A DNA stretch of 64,000 nt from Tetrastigma voinierianum (Eukaryota > Streptophyta > Magnoliopsida > Vitales > Vitaceae). The DNA lies in assembly GCA_016808115.1 (NCBI GenBank), contig JAEQBH010002942.1:310001-374000 (forward strand), read 5' to 3'. A program made the translations under genes and the position numbers. Each line of letters begins with the position of its first letter. Position 1 is the first letter of the stretch. Below the pieces are notes generated by a model, which had not been told where the DNA came from, did not search any database, and saw only the letters and a list, made by a program, of their open reading frames with translations. This document shows positions 48,169 to 59,000 of this stretch, piece by piece.

Positions 48169-48855
48169 TGTGGGTACCTTGGGCCCAGGCCCAGCACCCC
48201 TGGCCAGCCGGCCCAACCCAAGAGCCTCAAAGGGAAAAGGCCTGCACACCACCGCTCAGAACGCCCTACGACCCCGCCCGCGGCAATCCTAAGTGGAGCC
48301 AGGGCCACACTAGGCCGGCCTAGGAACGCCCGTCGATCCTCCGCCCGGCGCCGGCATCCCATAGCCCGACGCCTTGTTTAGCTCAAGCTGCCATTTTCCG
48401 ACAAAACTCTCCTGCCGGCTTTTTGCCAACCGGTTCTCCACTTTACAAGCGTGAGTTCACACATGAATTAACCCCGTCGCCTCTGACAAAATAGGAAAGT
48501 CCTCTTAGCAACGGTTCTATCGGGAAGGTAGTTACGTAGAGGGAAGAATAATTCACCCTTCCCGAAATAAGAGTCATCTTCCCCTAGCATTATGAGAAGA
48601 AATCGTCCTCATCAAAAAAGATTTGATCCTATTTCCTCCATAAAAAGAGGTGGGGCTAAGTCACACCAGTGGTACGATCTCGAATCGAGGACTTCAACAT
48701 TATTCTCTCCAAACCCTAAGTCTCCTAAATAAGACTAACTTTGCCGGCTAGAGGGCACGATCACCACCGGTCGTCGTGTTTGTTTTCAGAGGGCTGTCAC
48801 AATCGGTGAATACCATGATCTTATCCAATTAATTGTAATCAAGAATTTACACCAA
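48169..48855 (+). repeat. Tat 3' LTR
   Basis: Starts TGTGGGTACCTTGGGCC. Long matches to the 5' LTR include GACAAAATAGGAAAGTCC, GGTAGTTACGTAGAGGGAAG and GAGTCATCTTCCCCTA. It ends near AATTTACA or ACCAACA (48851-48857). Confidence 0.88.
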
Positions 48856-49439
48856 CATTTGTTTCATTTATTTATTTACCTAACCTTCCATATTGCAATG
48901 TATTATTGAGTTTTCCTTTAATGTTTCTTATTTAAAGAGCATTTATATTTCAAATCCCACTTATTGAGCTAGCCATGTAAGAATGATGCTCCCAGATTTT
49001 CGTATTTGTTTAACCATTGCAATTAATTCCCATGTTATACATTATGCATTTACTTTGTTATTCCCAGATTTCTATATTTGTCATTCCCATATTTACATAC
49101 CTAGATTTTCATATCAAATTATAATTCATTCATTACTTGTAGATTATTTTTTTATTTAAGTCCATTTGTTATTAACATTCTTTTATATTGATTTAGTCTC
49201 TCTAATTGATGTGCCTGTAGCTACGGTTATGGTTGCCCAATTCCCCATCTATATTGAATCCTTGTGTATTAAATTCTTGCAATTATTTTGTCTATATATG
49301 CTATAGATATATATTAAATGTTTCAAGATTTTCAATTGTTCGACGATTTCCATGCAATTATTTTCTTCCCTTATTGCTTTAGATCCCATGTATTTATTCA
49401 TTGTAATTTACTGCCTCTAATTTTCCCATTGTTCAGATT
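48856..49439. other. AT-rich spacer between the Tat and plus-strand Athila elements
   Basis: No gene seen. The phrase TTCCCAGATTTCTATATTTG recurs in variants near 48987, 49062 and 49108. This may be original flanking DNA of the Tat insertion, a target of the Athila insertion, or both. Confidence 0.5.
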
Positions 49440-49603
49440 TGATGAATATGAAATTCATCTATTTTTAAGCTAATTTTTCATGTATATTTGAAGCTTAAAA
49501 GTTCTATTTTAAGGCAAAAATACGAAGTCTTCACCTGTGATTTGTGTTTTGGTGTGAATTTAGAAAATAAGCAAAATCAAAGAAAATGGCTGACAGAATC
49601 ATG

Positions 49604-50402
49604 GAATGTCGTGACAAATTTCACCTTTGTCATGACAAAACTAAGGGCAAGCAGCAGAAGAAATGTCGCAACAATCGGAGCTTTGTCGCGACAAATACCA
49701 AAAGGAGTCCTTAAACAAGCAACAAAAACCATGTCGCGACATTTCTCAATTTTTCGCTTACGTCAAGGCAATTGCTGTGCTAACATTGTCGCCAACAATG
49801 GAAATGGCGTCGCGAACAAAAGATGAGTAGAAATCCTGAAGAAACACTGAAAGAATGTCACGACAAAACACAGGGCATACTGAATAAGTAATGTCATGAC
49901 ATAAAGAAAGACTGCTGGGCACAAAGGCATAAGAGTTTAAAAGAGTTTTTGTTTCGCGACACAAGTTTTTAAATCATAATAAACCCCGTGAGATCGGTGC
50001 AAGGCAAGAAAGCATGTCACATTTGAAATTTTGTCGTAACAATTGTTAGGTGGAATCAGTTGGACTTTGTTGCGACATTCGCCAACTTTGTCGCGACAAT
50101 TACTACGAAGAATTCTTAAGAAGGCAGAGAAAGTTTGTTGCGACATTTTACAACTTTGTCGCGACAATAAATAGTTTGTCAGGAAAATCATTAAAGAAGA
50201 ATGTCAAACCACAATGTCGCGACAAGATTGCAACAAAGACTAAAAACATATGAAATGTATCTATGTCACAACTTTTTACAACTTTGTCGTGACATACATA
50301 GCTAAAGAGTAACATCAACAATTGTTGTGACAAAGCAATGATAGAGCCTGATGACAAAAAAGCTAACTTCAATGTTGCGACAAACAAAATTGTGTCGTGA
50401 CA
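49604..50402 (+). promoter_or_regulatory. Array of paired TGTCGCGACA palindromes in U3
   Basis: Seven exact TCGCGA sites start at 49686, 49734, 49810, 49954, 50091, 50159 and 50217. About a dozen variants, most explained by CpG transitions (TCGTGA, TTGCGA, TCACGA, TCATGA), lie among them. Boxes come in pairs whose starts are 20-21 bp apart: 49609/49630, 49666/49686, 49734/49754, 49789/49810, 50070/50091, 50138/50159, 50266/50287 and 50375/50395. The array ends about 70 bp upstream of the TATA box. A dimeric DNA-binding factor is an inference. Confidence 0.7.
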
Positions 50403-50472
50403 ATGAACACAATTGGGCTTGCATAGAAACCCATGAAGTCAGCCTAGAATTATGGCCCAGCATTTATGTGCC

Positions 50473-50481
50473 CTATAAATA
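50473..50481 (+). promoter_or_regulatory. TATA box of the Athila (plus) LTR
   Basis: CTATAAATA, in the context GTGCCCTATAAATAGAAGC. The sibling LTR has CCTATAAATG at the same place relative to its box array. Transcription would start about 30 bp downstream. Confidence 0.75.
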
Positions 50482-51997
50482 GAAGCTCCTAGGTTAGAGT
50501 GAGCAACTTTTTTCAAGAAGCTTTGAACGAGCCTTAAGCTTTTGAGGAGGAGCTGAAATCTCTTTTGTATATATTTTTCTTTTATTATTTTCTTTATATT
50601 TTTCTTTCTTTTTAGAATTAGAGTAATCAATCTAAGCTGAAATGTGGAGTTGATATCAAAGTATATCAAGTTTCATTTCTGTCTGAATTCAAGTGGAATT
50701 TGGAAATTTTTCTAGAATTCATTTTTATTCAATTTTGATGACAGTTTCAATGAATTTGTTTGATCAACTAGTCATTGATATTTGTGATCCTGTTATGGAA
50801 GGATGAGTTCCATCTAGAGATGGATTTGGTGTTTTGATTATTGTTTGTTGCATTAAATGATGTTGTGGGTATGAAAATTAGATTGATTTAATTGGTATTG
50901 CTCTTGTAATGAGTTGTTCTGAATATAAGTGTTTTGTACCCAGAAAGAGTTGTATTTGTGCTCTAATTTCTAGAATCCCCCTAAGTGACACAGGGATGGA
51001 CAACTTAAGAGCAAAGAGTAGTGGCTTATGGGTATATTGCATTGATATCCATTAAACTAATGTACTCTAACTATCACTCTGGTGCATCACAGATGTTTAA
51101 CTCGATTTCAATGCTTCCTCTTCCGATGACAAAGGTATGTGTTCTCGAGGAATAAGAATCATCTGATGATATATCAGTTTAATCCTTAGAGGTTTCATCT
51201 CAATTCTAGCGTATCAATCTGATCCAAAGGTTAGCATAGATTCTAATCAATGAGATGAGCGCATTCTAACGCACTGCGACGAGGTACCAATCAGGTCGAG
51301 CAAAGCCATGTTACCCCGTCTGGGTGCAAACACCCTAAGAAATGACTGTGAAGTATTGGTTTAGGAAAAACAACCAAAATCTTTAAGAGTATCAAATCCT
51401 AAAAGTAGCTATTTAGACCCATTGACCTGGTTTAGGAATATGGTATGTTAAACAGTGAAATGTGTACTGTCATGAGGTATTCCAAGACTATACTACCCCA
51501 TGTCCTTCACAATACTTGTTCTTGAACCTATTGCAAACATATAATCATAACACTGATTTTATTCCCAGTGTTATTTCTACTCATTAAAATCTCTAATTCT
51601 TCTTGTTTGGACTTTCTTTAATTAAAGAAAATTTTATAAAAAGCATTTTCATTACATTTTTGTTAGCTATTTTACAAATCATAGAAAAGAGTAGTTCAAA
51701 TAGTGATTTTCTTGAGTAGTAGAGGTAGTTGATCTTTAGATTTTCTCATCAATCCATGTGGGAAAGATATCTGGACTTATAATCCACTTTATTACTTGTG
51801 GCTGACTCAGAACTCAAGTAGCGATTTAGACCAAAAACGAAGTTTTAATTAGATAATATTATATGCACAAGAGAAAATAGCTTTTACATATTTCTGTCTC
51901 AACAAGCTACATTGTTGTCGTGGACTCGAAACGAGTCCTCAGCAAAGTGTTAGAAATGAGTTGAACATATTGTCTGGTCAATCAAACAACAAGTTTT

Positions 51998-52016
51998 TAG
52001 TGTTGTTGTCGGGGAT
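51998..52016 (+). other. Primer-binding site, decayed (Athila plus)
   Basis: TAGTGTTGTTGTCGGGGAT against the intact sibling TGGCGCCGTTGCCGGGGAT: five differences in 19 positions, four C-to-T and one G-to-A. Spacing from the LTR (AGTTTT) is conserved. tRNA priming would be badly impaired. Confidence 0.88.
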
Positions 52017-52235
52017 TAAAGTAGAGTTTAAAGATCAATATTCTAACAAAAAAGAGAATAGCTAATTTGGACATTTTTACCTTTAAAAAAAAAATACAAA
52101 AATACAAAAAGAGTTTTGACTGAAGAAGTGGATTTAGTGCATGTCTTTCTTTTGTGAGCTAATTAGGTTATAATCAATGTCTATCTAGTGAACTTACTTT
52201 GATGTTAATGTGCTATAATTTCAGGTGATTCTTAC

Positions 52236-54069
52236 ATGCATAGAAGAACTAAAGCTAATTTATTGCAACTGGACACTGAGCTAGAGAAGATAATAAGAAA
52301 TCTCAAAAAAGAAAGAGCAATAGTAGAAGTATCAAGCATGGCAGGATAAGAAGATGTTAATCAGAACATACCAGTTGTGGCACCTGACAGACCTCAGCAG
52401 AGACAGAGAATAATGGGGGATTTTTGGAGGCTAATGATTAAAAAGGAATATTCAGCTGTGAGACAGCCACCTATTGAAGAAAACAACTTCGAATTGAAGC
52501 ATGATCTAATCACCATGGTGCAATAGAATCAGTTTACTGGGCACCCAAGTGAAGACCCAAATGAGCACCTAGGCACATTCTTGAGGATGACCAACACTGT
52601 CAAGCTAAATAAAGTCAATCCAGATGTTATCAAGCTACAGCTGTTCCTATTTTCACTAAGGGACATTGCAGCGAGTTGGTTTGAGTCCCTGCCCTATGGA
52701 TCAGTGAGTAAGTGGGAGGAGTTGGTGGAAGCATATTTGAGCAGATTCTTCCCTCATGCTCTCACTTCAAATAGGAGATGAGAAATTATAGCCTTCAAGT
52801 AGAAAGAAGATGAGTCTCTGTACAATGCTTATGAGAGATTCAAGCAGCTGCTAAGAAGATGTCCAATGCATGGAATAGAGAAGATGACTTAGATGGATAT
52901 CTTCTACCATGCCATGAACTACACCTTAAAAGGGATAGGTGATGCAGCCTCTAGAGGTGCATTTAGAAGGAAGAGTGCTGAGGAAGCTACTCAGTTGATT
53001 GAAGAATTAGCCAAGAGAAATTACAGAGCTCCATCTGAAGCTTCAGAGAGTAGTAGCAGGCTGTGAGGAGGAGGTGTGATTGAGCTGAACAAGATGTCAG
53101 CAATAGAAGCAAAGTTGGATGCAATCATGAGCAGGATGAGTAGTCAAGAAAGAAGAAGTCATTCAACAAATGAAGTGGTAACTATGGAAGGAGCTGATCA
53201 TAAATGGGTAGCTGATGAGGGACTTGCTCATGAAGGTCCCTATAAGGTTGAGGAAGTTTAGTACTTAAATGGTAACATGAGTTACAACTTCAAGCCAAAC
53301 AACAACCTTCCAACCCACTACACAAGAGCCTTGAGGAACCATGAGAAATTTTCTTATTAAGGTGAACTGCAGCAGGGTCCAAGACCAATGTAGAATTTCC
53401 AGCAAAACTATACTCGACCTGGTTTCCAAGGACAACAACAAAGTAGTCAGAGGGCAGACAATCAAGGACAAAGGAGATCCCAATTCTTTGAAGATCATAT
53501 GCTGACTTAGATGCCTGAGAACAAGAGAATTTTGAACCTGCATGAGTAGAAATTTATTGAACTTGTAGTGTTCCAGGCATACACAACTGTGTTTCAAGCC
53601 AACTCAAATGCTTCTTTGAAAAATCTGGAGACTCAAGTAGGGCAGCTAACCCTTACCGGGTAGAACCAATCTAGGGACTCTTTCCATGGTGACACAAAGA
53701 AGAATCCCAAGGACTTCATGGCAGTCATATTGAGAAGTAGGAAGGGGTGAAGAGTAGGAGTGGCGAGATGAAACAAAAGCGAGGAGAAAACATATCGGGA
53801 ATTCAACAATCGGGAGAAAGCAGCTAAATAGGAAATGGGGTATCTAATGGTAAAGCGAGTTGGAAAGAGCAAATTAAGTGGCTAAGACGAGGCAGCCACA
53901 AAGGAGGAAGTAGAGTCCTACTAACCTCAGCCCCATTCCCTTAGAAATTCGTGGCCAGTCAAGTTGGACAATCGATTATGCAAGATTCCTAAATATATTG
54001 AGCTTGAAATCAAGCGATCCCTTTCTTTGAAGCATTGGCTTAAGATGTCTGTATGCTAAGTTTATGAAA
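52236..54069 (+). pseudogene. gag: Athila (plus) gag, one frame kept but with 13 stops
   Basis: From ATG at 52236 the frame stays open, apart from stops, to at least 53750 (about 505 codons) with no frameshift. Domain text: NQFTGHPSEDPNEHLGTFL, LFLFSLRDIAASWFESLP, RFFPHALTSNRR, KEDESLYNAYERFKQLLRRC, then EEATQLIEELAKRNYRAPSE. This is the classic Athila gag domain. Stops: TAA 52347 and 53358; TGA 52779, 53064 and 53748; TAG 52524, 52800, 52890, 53259, 53391, 53508, 53547 and 53661. Most TAG sites fall where Gln is expected. Beyond 53750 the text is noisier. The frame is cut at 54069 by the Tekay element and resumes at 63598. Confidence 0.9.
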
Positions 54070-54074
54070 GATAT
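54070..54074. other. Target-site duplication, left copy (GATAT)
   Basis: GATAT directly before the Tekay LTR start TGAAGGGACC; the identical copy is at 63598-63602. With one copy removed, the Athila reading continues across the site (KFMKD on the left, QMRKLDARG on the right) without a frame change at the junction. Confidence 0.95.
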
Positions 54075-54245
54075 TGAAGGGACCAAACCCGAGTTTCCTT
54101 TTTCTAACTCAGGGGACCCTCCCGGCACTCCTACGGATTCGAAAAAAAAAACATTTCATTTCTTTTAAACCTTTTTAAAAGCGAATCCGTGGAGCGAACC
54201 CATTTATCTGATTCGTTTTATTAAAATCTTATGAAACATGGTGGG

Positions 54246-54312
<67 letters not shown>

Positions 54313-56636
54313 AAACATTAAACACTTTATAGAAAATCGGGCGGAGGATTTCCTCTATTTTCGGACATGTCCCAATTTATAACCCTGTAATAAAACAATT
54401 TAATTTACTCCCACATCAAGCGATGGGACATGTACACCTGACCAATTTAAATCAAACACAAATCATTTTAAGACACTATAGATATATAAACAATCTTTTA
54501 AAACTTATATACATTACAAAATAAAGGTGCATAAGTAGTTATTTACAACAAAAACTATACATTTTCAAAGGTGAGTGCGTCACGTGAGGCGAATTAATCA
54601 GCGGCGAAGGATCTTTCGGTGCACGTCGATCTCGCTAAAAACATTTGGAAAAAGGGTGAGCTAGAGGCTCGGTGAAATGCAGTTCATAGGAAAATAATGT
54701 TTCCAAATATAGTTCAAATACAATGTGAAACAATTGTATGAGATCTCATTTCCATAAACATTTACTTTGCATTCTTTCCTTTGATACAACGTGTAAAACA
54801 ATTGTATAAAGATCTCATTTTCTATAAACATTTACTTTCCTTTCTTTCCATATAGTTCAAATCTGATATGGCAAAACAATTGTATCAACATATCTTTCAA
54901 TATACTTTCTTTTCCTTTATAAATCAAATCATATCCAATGGAACGCATAAGATTAACCACCTTGGTCCATGAAAGAACCTCAGAAATAGTCTTACGATCA
55001 TGGAAGTGGCCCGAAAAGGAACCTCTCAGAATTACGTACCATACGTTAACCACCAGTGGCCGTGAAAGAACCTGCGAGGAAGCAGTCTTATGATCCATAA
55101 ATTGGCACACAAAAGGAACCTCAGATAAATAAGTGTCTTTCTTTTAAATATCATTTACCTTGTCTGGAATAAATCACATTATGCGTTGGTAAACTTTTCG
55201 TACTTTTCACGTGCATGACAATATGCATCACTCTTCCCTTCCCTCTATAAAAAAAATCCTAACCCTTTTCCCATGTACCATGCACGCGTAAAGTACTTTA
55301 GTCGACTTTCCTTTAAACTTTATCTTTGTAACATAGGGTAACCATGGATTCAAAAATTTTCATATAAACATGTATATATAAAATATACATTCATAAACAT
55401 TTTCATTTCATATGGAAACCATAAATCATGCTATAAAACTATGAAACCATAATCATTTCATATTTTGTCCATTGTGTTTATAAAACAATGGAAACCATAA
55501 TCATTTCATATTTTCTCAACATAATTTAAAGTTAAGAAAACCACATTTCTTTTTTTCATTTGAACATTTATAACATAGATATGAAAACATATACATTGGT
55601 AAACATTAATCTATATATTTTTTCATAAACATTTACTTTGTCCCTCACCTTAGTTATTTAATCCATTTTTACTCCTTTAAACAAAACTTTCCACCTCCAC
55701 CCTTGTCCTTTATCACCTTCCTAAATCTGAGTCACATTATCCATAAATCCATTAACATTCATGCTGTCATGTTCAATTAAACCATTAACTATATATGCTT
55801 TCACGCAGCCCTTAAGCATTTAGTCACTTCCAATTGATTAAATCAATTTAGACTCAACCTCTTTGTTCTCATGAGGATTTTATTATGCTACAACTCATGG
55901 CAATTACTACATCTGATAGCCTGACATGCCGTGAAATGGTCGTACCAAAACTTGACTATTCACATCTCTGATATAACGAAGCAACACTGCACACTTGGTA
56001 CAAAACACTGTAAATTTTCAGCATGTTACGATCATCCCTGTACTCTACAGAATATGGATAGAATCTTGACTCAATAAGCTCTCTATAGAGTCCAAGAACA
56101 CCCAAAACGAAGTTCGGACGAAGAAGTTATGGCCTTTTCATTCAAAACTGGTCAATTTACTCTGTTTACACTAAAGCGATGCAGCTGATACTAAGACTGA
56201 GATCTTGGTCATAATTGACACTTTTTCTTTACACTCATTTTTGAGATAAGTTCTTTGGATTCTTCTCCATTGGAATAACCAAAATCGGATCACCGAAACT
56301 GAATATATCTAGGCTGCTTAAGGTACTCGGTTTTTCAAACATAACCATAAAGTATGCGAACATAGCTCCCTTTGAATGCATTCGAGTCCAAATTGGTGAA
56401 ATTTGGATTGACCTGTCCAAGAATATGTTCTCCTACCCGGTCTAAACATCACTTAATTTGAATCCTTTCGGTCGGATGAGTGATGGTCAAGTTATGGCTA
56501 AAATACAATCATGGGGTTGGAGAAAAAAAACTAGACAACATCTCCCTTGGACACACACATACCCTTACGCAGAAATTAACCCGAGTAGGAGAAAAAACCT
56601 ACCTCAAATGGCGTGATTTCTCGGGACACACCTTCT
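54075..56636 (-). repeat. Tekay (minus) 3' LTR, truncated
   Basis: Collinear with 60320-62840, from TGAAGGGACCAAACCCGAG to TCAAATGGCGTGATTTC. The homologue of 62840-63597, the LTR's outer U3 start, is absent. Tandem duplications are visible, such as CATGAAAGAACCTCxGAGGAA (about 54970 and 55065) and TACTTTGCATTCTTTCC-type units (about 54720-54900). Confidence 0.9.
54250..54309. repeat. (TA)n microsatellite within the Tekay 3' LTR
   Basis: About 30 TA units. The homologous place in the 5' LTR (60494-60512) is a T-run instead. Confidence 0.95.
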
Positions 56637-57175
56637 TCTCCGATTTAATGGCTTAGAGACCTTAGACATGGAATCTGTGATTTGAGCCTGGCGTAGCCCT
56701 GGAAGGCTGTGGGAGCCTACTTGAGTCTTTGAGTGCTCAGTATGACTTGACCGATAGGACATGAAGACCAAACTGCGCAGCATCTTTTTCTTCATACCCT
56801 CCGCAATAGTGTTCCCTCGGGGTGCATGATACATTTCAATTCTTCATGGATGCATCGCATGTATGTAGAAGAGTGAGCCTCTTGTAATTTCTTTACTAAT
56901 TCTCTCACATCGATGCTCACAACCTGTGACCATCATCCGTGCCCAATACGCATGCGAAAATCCTTTAGTTTGCCCGGACTAAACCCTTTTCCGAAAAGCA
57001 ATCGCGGTCGGATCTTGGGTCACGTAGCTCGCTATCTTGTTTATCGGGATAGGACCAGACATGAAATGTAGCTAGTATAAGTTCCATTTGTTGTCAACTC
57101 TAGTCTCACACACACAAAGACCTCAGTTCTACAAAGTACAGGGAGTGCTCTGACCTTTAAGTGAGATATGAAACC
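56637..57175 (-). pseudogene. pol: Tekay (minus) integrase zinc-binding stub
   Basis: Minus strand. LQEAHSSTYMR at about 56885-56850 and KMYHAPRGNTIAEGMKKKML at about 56840-56775 match the EAHxSxYxxHPG, KMYxDLRxxYWWPGMKK zinc-binding segment of Tekay integrase. The next part has lost its Cys pair. The sequence then joins the middle of the 3' LTR at about 56636. The catalytic core is entirely absent. Confidence 0.75.
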
Positions 57176-58300
57176 GAATTAGATTTCCTGCGGGGCGTCG
57201 ACTACCACGTTAACCTTTCTGGGATGGTACTCATTAAGTGCACTCATAGTATGACAGGCTCAACCCATCTCCTCTATCTCATATTTAACTCCTTCTGTGT
57301 GAATAAATATTGTAAGCTCTTGTTATATGTAAAAATTATGCATGGAACCCCATATAAGTAATGCCTCCATATCCGTAGAGCAAAGACTACAACAGCCAGC
57401 TCTATGTCGTGTGTCGGATAATTTTGCTCATGCTTCTTCAATTGTCTGAAGCGCCAGCTGCTATCACATTTTCATGTTGCATTAACACACACCTAAGCCA
57501 CACTTTAGAAACATCACAATACCACTAGTATATCCATCACGCCTTGATGGAAGTGTAAGAAGCTACAGGGTTGAGGTGATTTCAGCTTTAGTTCATGAAG
57601 CTTCTTCATTGCCTCGACCATACAAACTTTCCTCTTTCCTTGTCAATTTAGTCAAAAAGGGCGCTAGCGAAAACCCTCAACAAACTTTCGATAGTACCAC
57701 TGTGAGCCAAAACTTCGCCATCTCTACATTCAAACCAGCGGTGAACCTATTACGTTACTTCCAATCAGCGTAGGATCAATAAAACCCCTCTTCTTTGAAA
57801 TCACATGTCTAAAGTGTCTAGCAGGCAGAGCATTTCTTGAATTTGGCATACAAGCGAGTTTTCCTGAAAATCGTAAAACAACTCTCAGATACTCCTCATG
57901 ATCTTCCTTACTTTGAATAGATCAAGAAATGTCATCGATGAATATTATAACAAATGATCTAAATAAAATTTGAAAGATCCTATTCATAAGATCCATAAAA
58001 GCGGTGGGGCATTAGTTAGTCAAATGGCATGACTAGGGCTTCGTAATGCCGATGCAGGTGTTCTAAAAATTTGTCTTGGGAGCATCCTCGTAGGATCTTT
58101 AATTGATGGTAACTTGACCTCAGATCAATTTTCGAAAATACCCTCGCTCCCTGTAATTGATCAAAAAGATCATCAATCCGTCGAAGCGGGTATTGATTTC
58201 GTATTGTCACTTTATTCAACTCTATGTAATCAATACCTGATCTCGAACTTCCGTCCTTTTCTTCCTGAGCAGAGCAAAGCTACCCAGTGAAGTACTGAAA
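57176..58300 (-). pseudogene. pol: Tekay (minus) reverse transcriptase and RNase H
   Basis: Minus strand. VTIRNQYPLRRIDDLFDQLQ then GARVFSKIDLRSSYHQLKI at 58210-58090, and ALVMPFD near 58020, are typical Tekay/Del RT. The active site FIDD is intact at 57931-57942 (ATAATATTCATCGATGAC on the minus strand). RNase H is poorly readable, but its C-terminal tether NEYHPRKVNVVVDA appears at about 57230-57185. Frameshifts and stops occur after 58016. Confidence 0.88.
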
Positions 58301-58559
58301 CTGAAAAAACCCTTATTCTGGAGATCTTCCATATCTTTTCAATTCTTTCAACTCTAAAGAACCGCTCCACAGTAAGGTGCCTTAAGTGGATTAATCCCCA
58401 GACGATTCAATACAAAAAATCAATCTCTCTATCTAGAGGTTTACATGGAAGATCCTTTGGAAATACATCTGGAAATTCTCACAACTCTTAGGAATGTCTT
58501 CGATTGACCTGTATCCCTCACCCCTCGATGGCATAAGCAGAGTACCTTGATGCCATGAC

Positions 58560-59000
58560 TTCTAGAGCATCTTACTAGCCTTCATAAATTTGTCATAATC
58601 ACTTTGTTAGGTAGTGTCTTCCAGTAACCATAGAACCTTGACCTCTGTCTCCCTTTGATGCAGCAAACCTAACCTCTTTTATAACAATCCTTTGTAGCAT
58701 GATGTCTAGATAATGATACATGCCTAAGATAACATCAAAGTCATGGATGTCTAATAATATCAAGTCTGCCAAAAACTCTTGGCCTCTGACAATCATGCTA
58801 TCCATATAAACACTCTTTATGTAGTGAATCCCTTGTGGGAAGAGATCTGCTATGTATAGTCATAAGGTTGGGACTCCACATTAACATTTGACATAAACCC
58901 CATAGAAATAAAAGAATGTGTAGCTCCATGGTCTATAAGAATATAAGCATCACGGTCGAAGACTAAAATCATACATATCACAACATCGGGAAGCGATGTC
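58560..59000 (-). pseudogene. Tekay (minus) aspartic protease
   Basis: Minus strand, open at 58805-58599: FLADLILLDIHDFDVILGMY, equivalent to the LxPLxxxDFDVILGMDWL motif after the protease flap. An upstream stretch (about 58960-58920) reads like AYILIDHGATHSFI, with D-H-G in place of D-S/T-G at the active site. Trp of the DWL motif is Tyr here. Confidence 0.75.

Larger units (their letters stand above)
6203..48855 (+). mobile_element. Tat-lineage (Ogre/Retand-like) LTR retrotransposon, plus strand, split by nested insertions
   Basis: Matching LTRs of about 0.66-0.69 kb bound the span, and both share long stretches such as CGCCTCTGACAAAATAGG. Between them, in order, are gag with a zinc knuckle, RT, RNase H plus a second RNase H, integrase, a tandem array and an antisense ORF. 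This is the order known for plant Tat elements. Two insertions interrupt it: a solo LTR at 10376-14181 and a minus-strand Athila element at 19320-45856. The Tat parts are visibly more GC-rich than the inserts. The flanks CCAAA (6198-6202) and CCAAC (48852-48856) are a possible but imperfect 5-bp duplication, depending on where the LTR ends. Confidence 0.85.
49440..51991 (+). repeat. Athila (plus) 5' LTR
   Basis: The start is inferred from alignment of its end motif with the minus-strand Athila LTR; it ends CAATCAAACAACA at 51991. Its length of about 2.55 kb equals the sibling LTRs (2.47 and 2.49 kb). It holds the TCGCGA-box array, a TATA box, a T-rich leader and AT-rich U5. Confidence 0.82.

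Noticed and set aside
49604..50402. CAMTA-type CGCG box array
   Set aside because: The CAMTA consensus needs A, C or G before CGCG and C, G or T after it; TCGCGA satisfies neither side, so I did not assign that factor.
52236..53750. Stop-codon reassignment or programmed readthrough of TAG
   Set aside because: TAA and TGA also interrupt the frame and the PBS is decayed by the same kind of change, so mutation of a dead copy is simpler.
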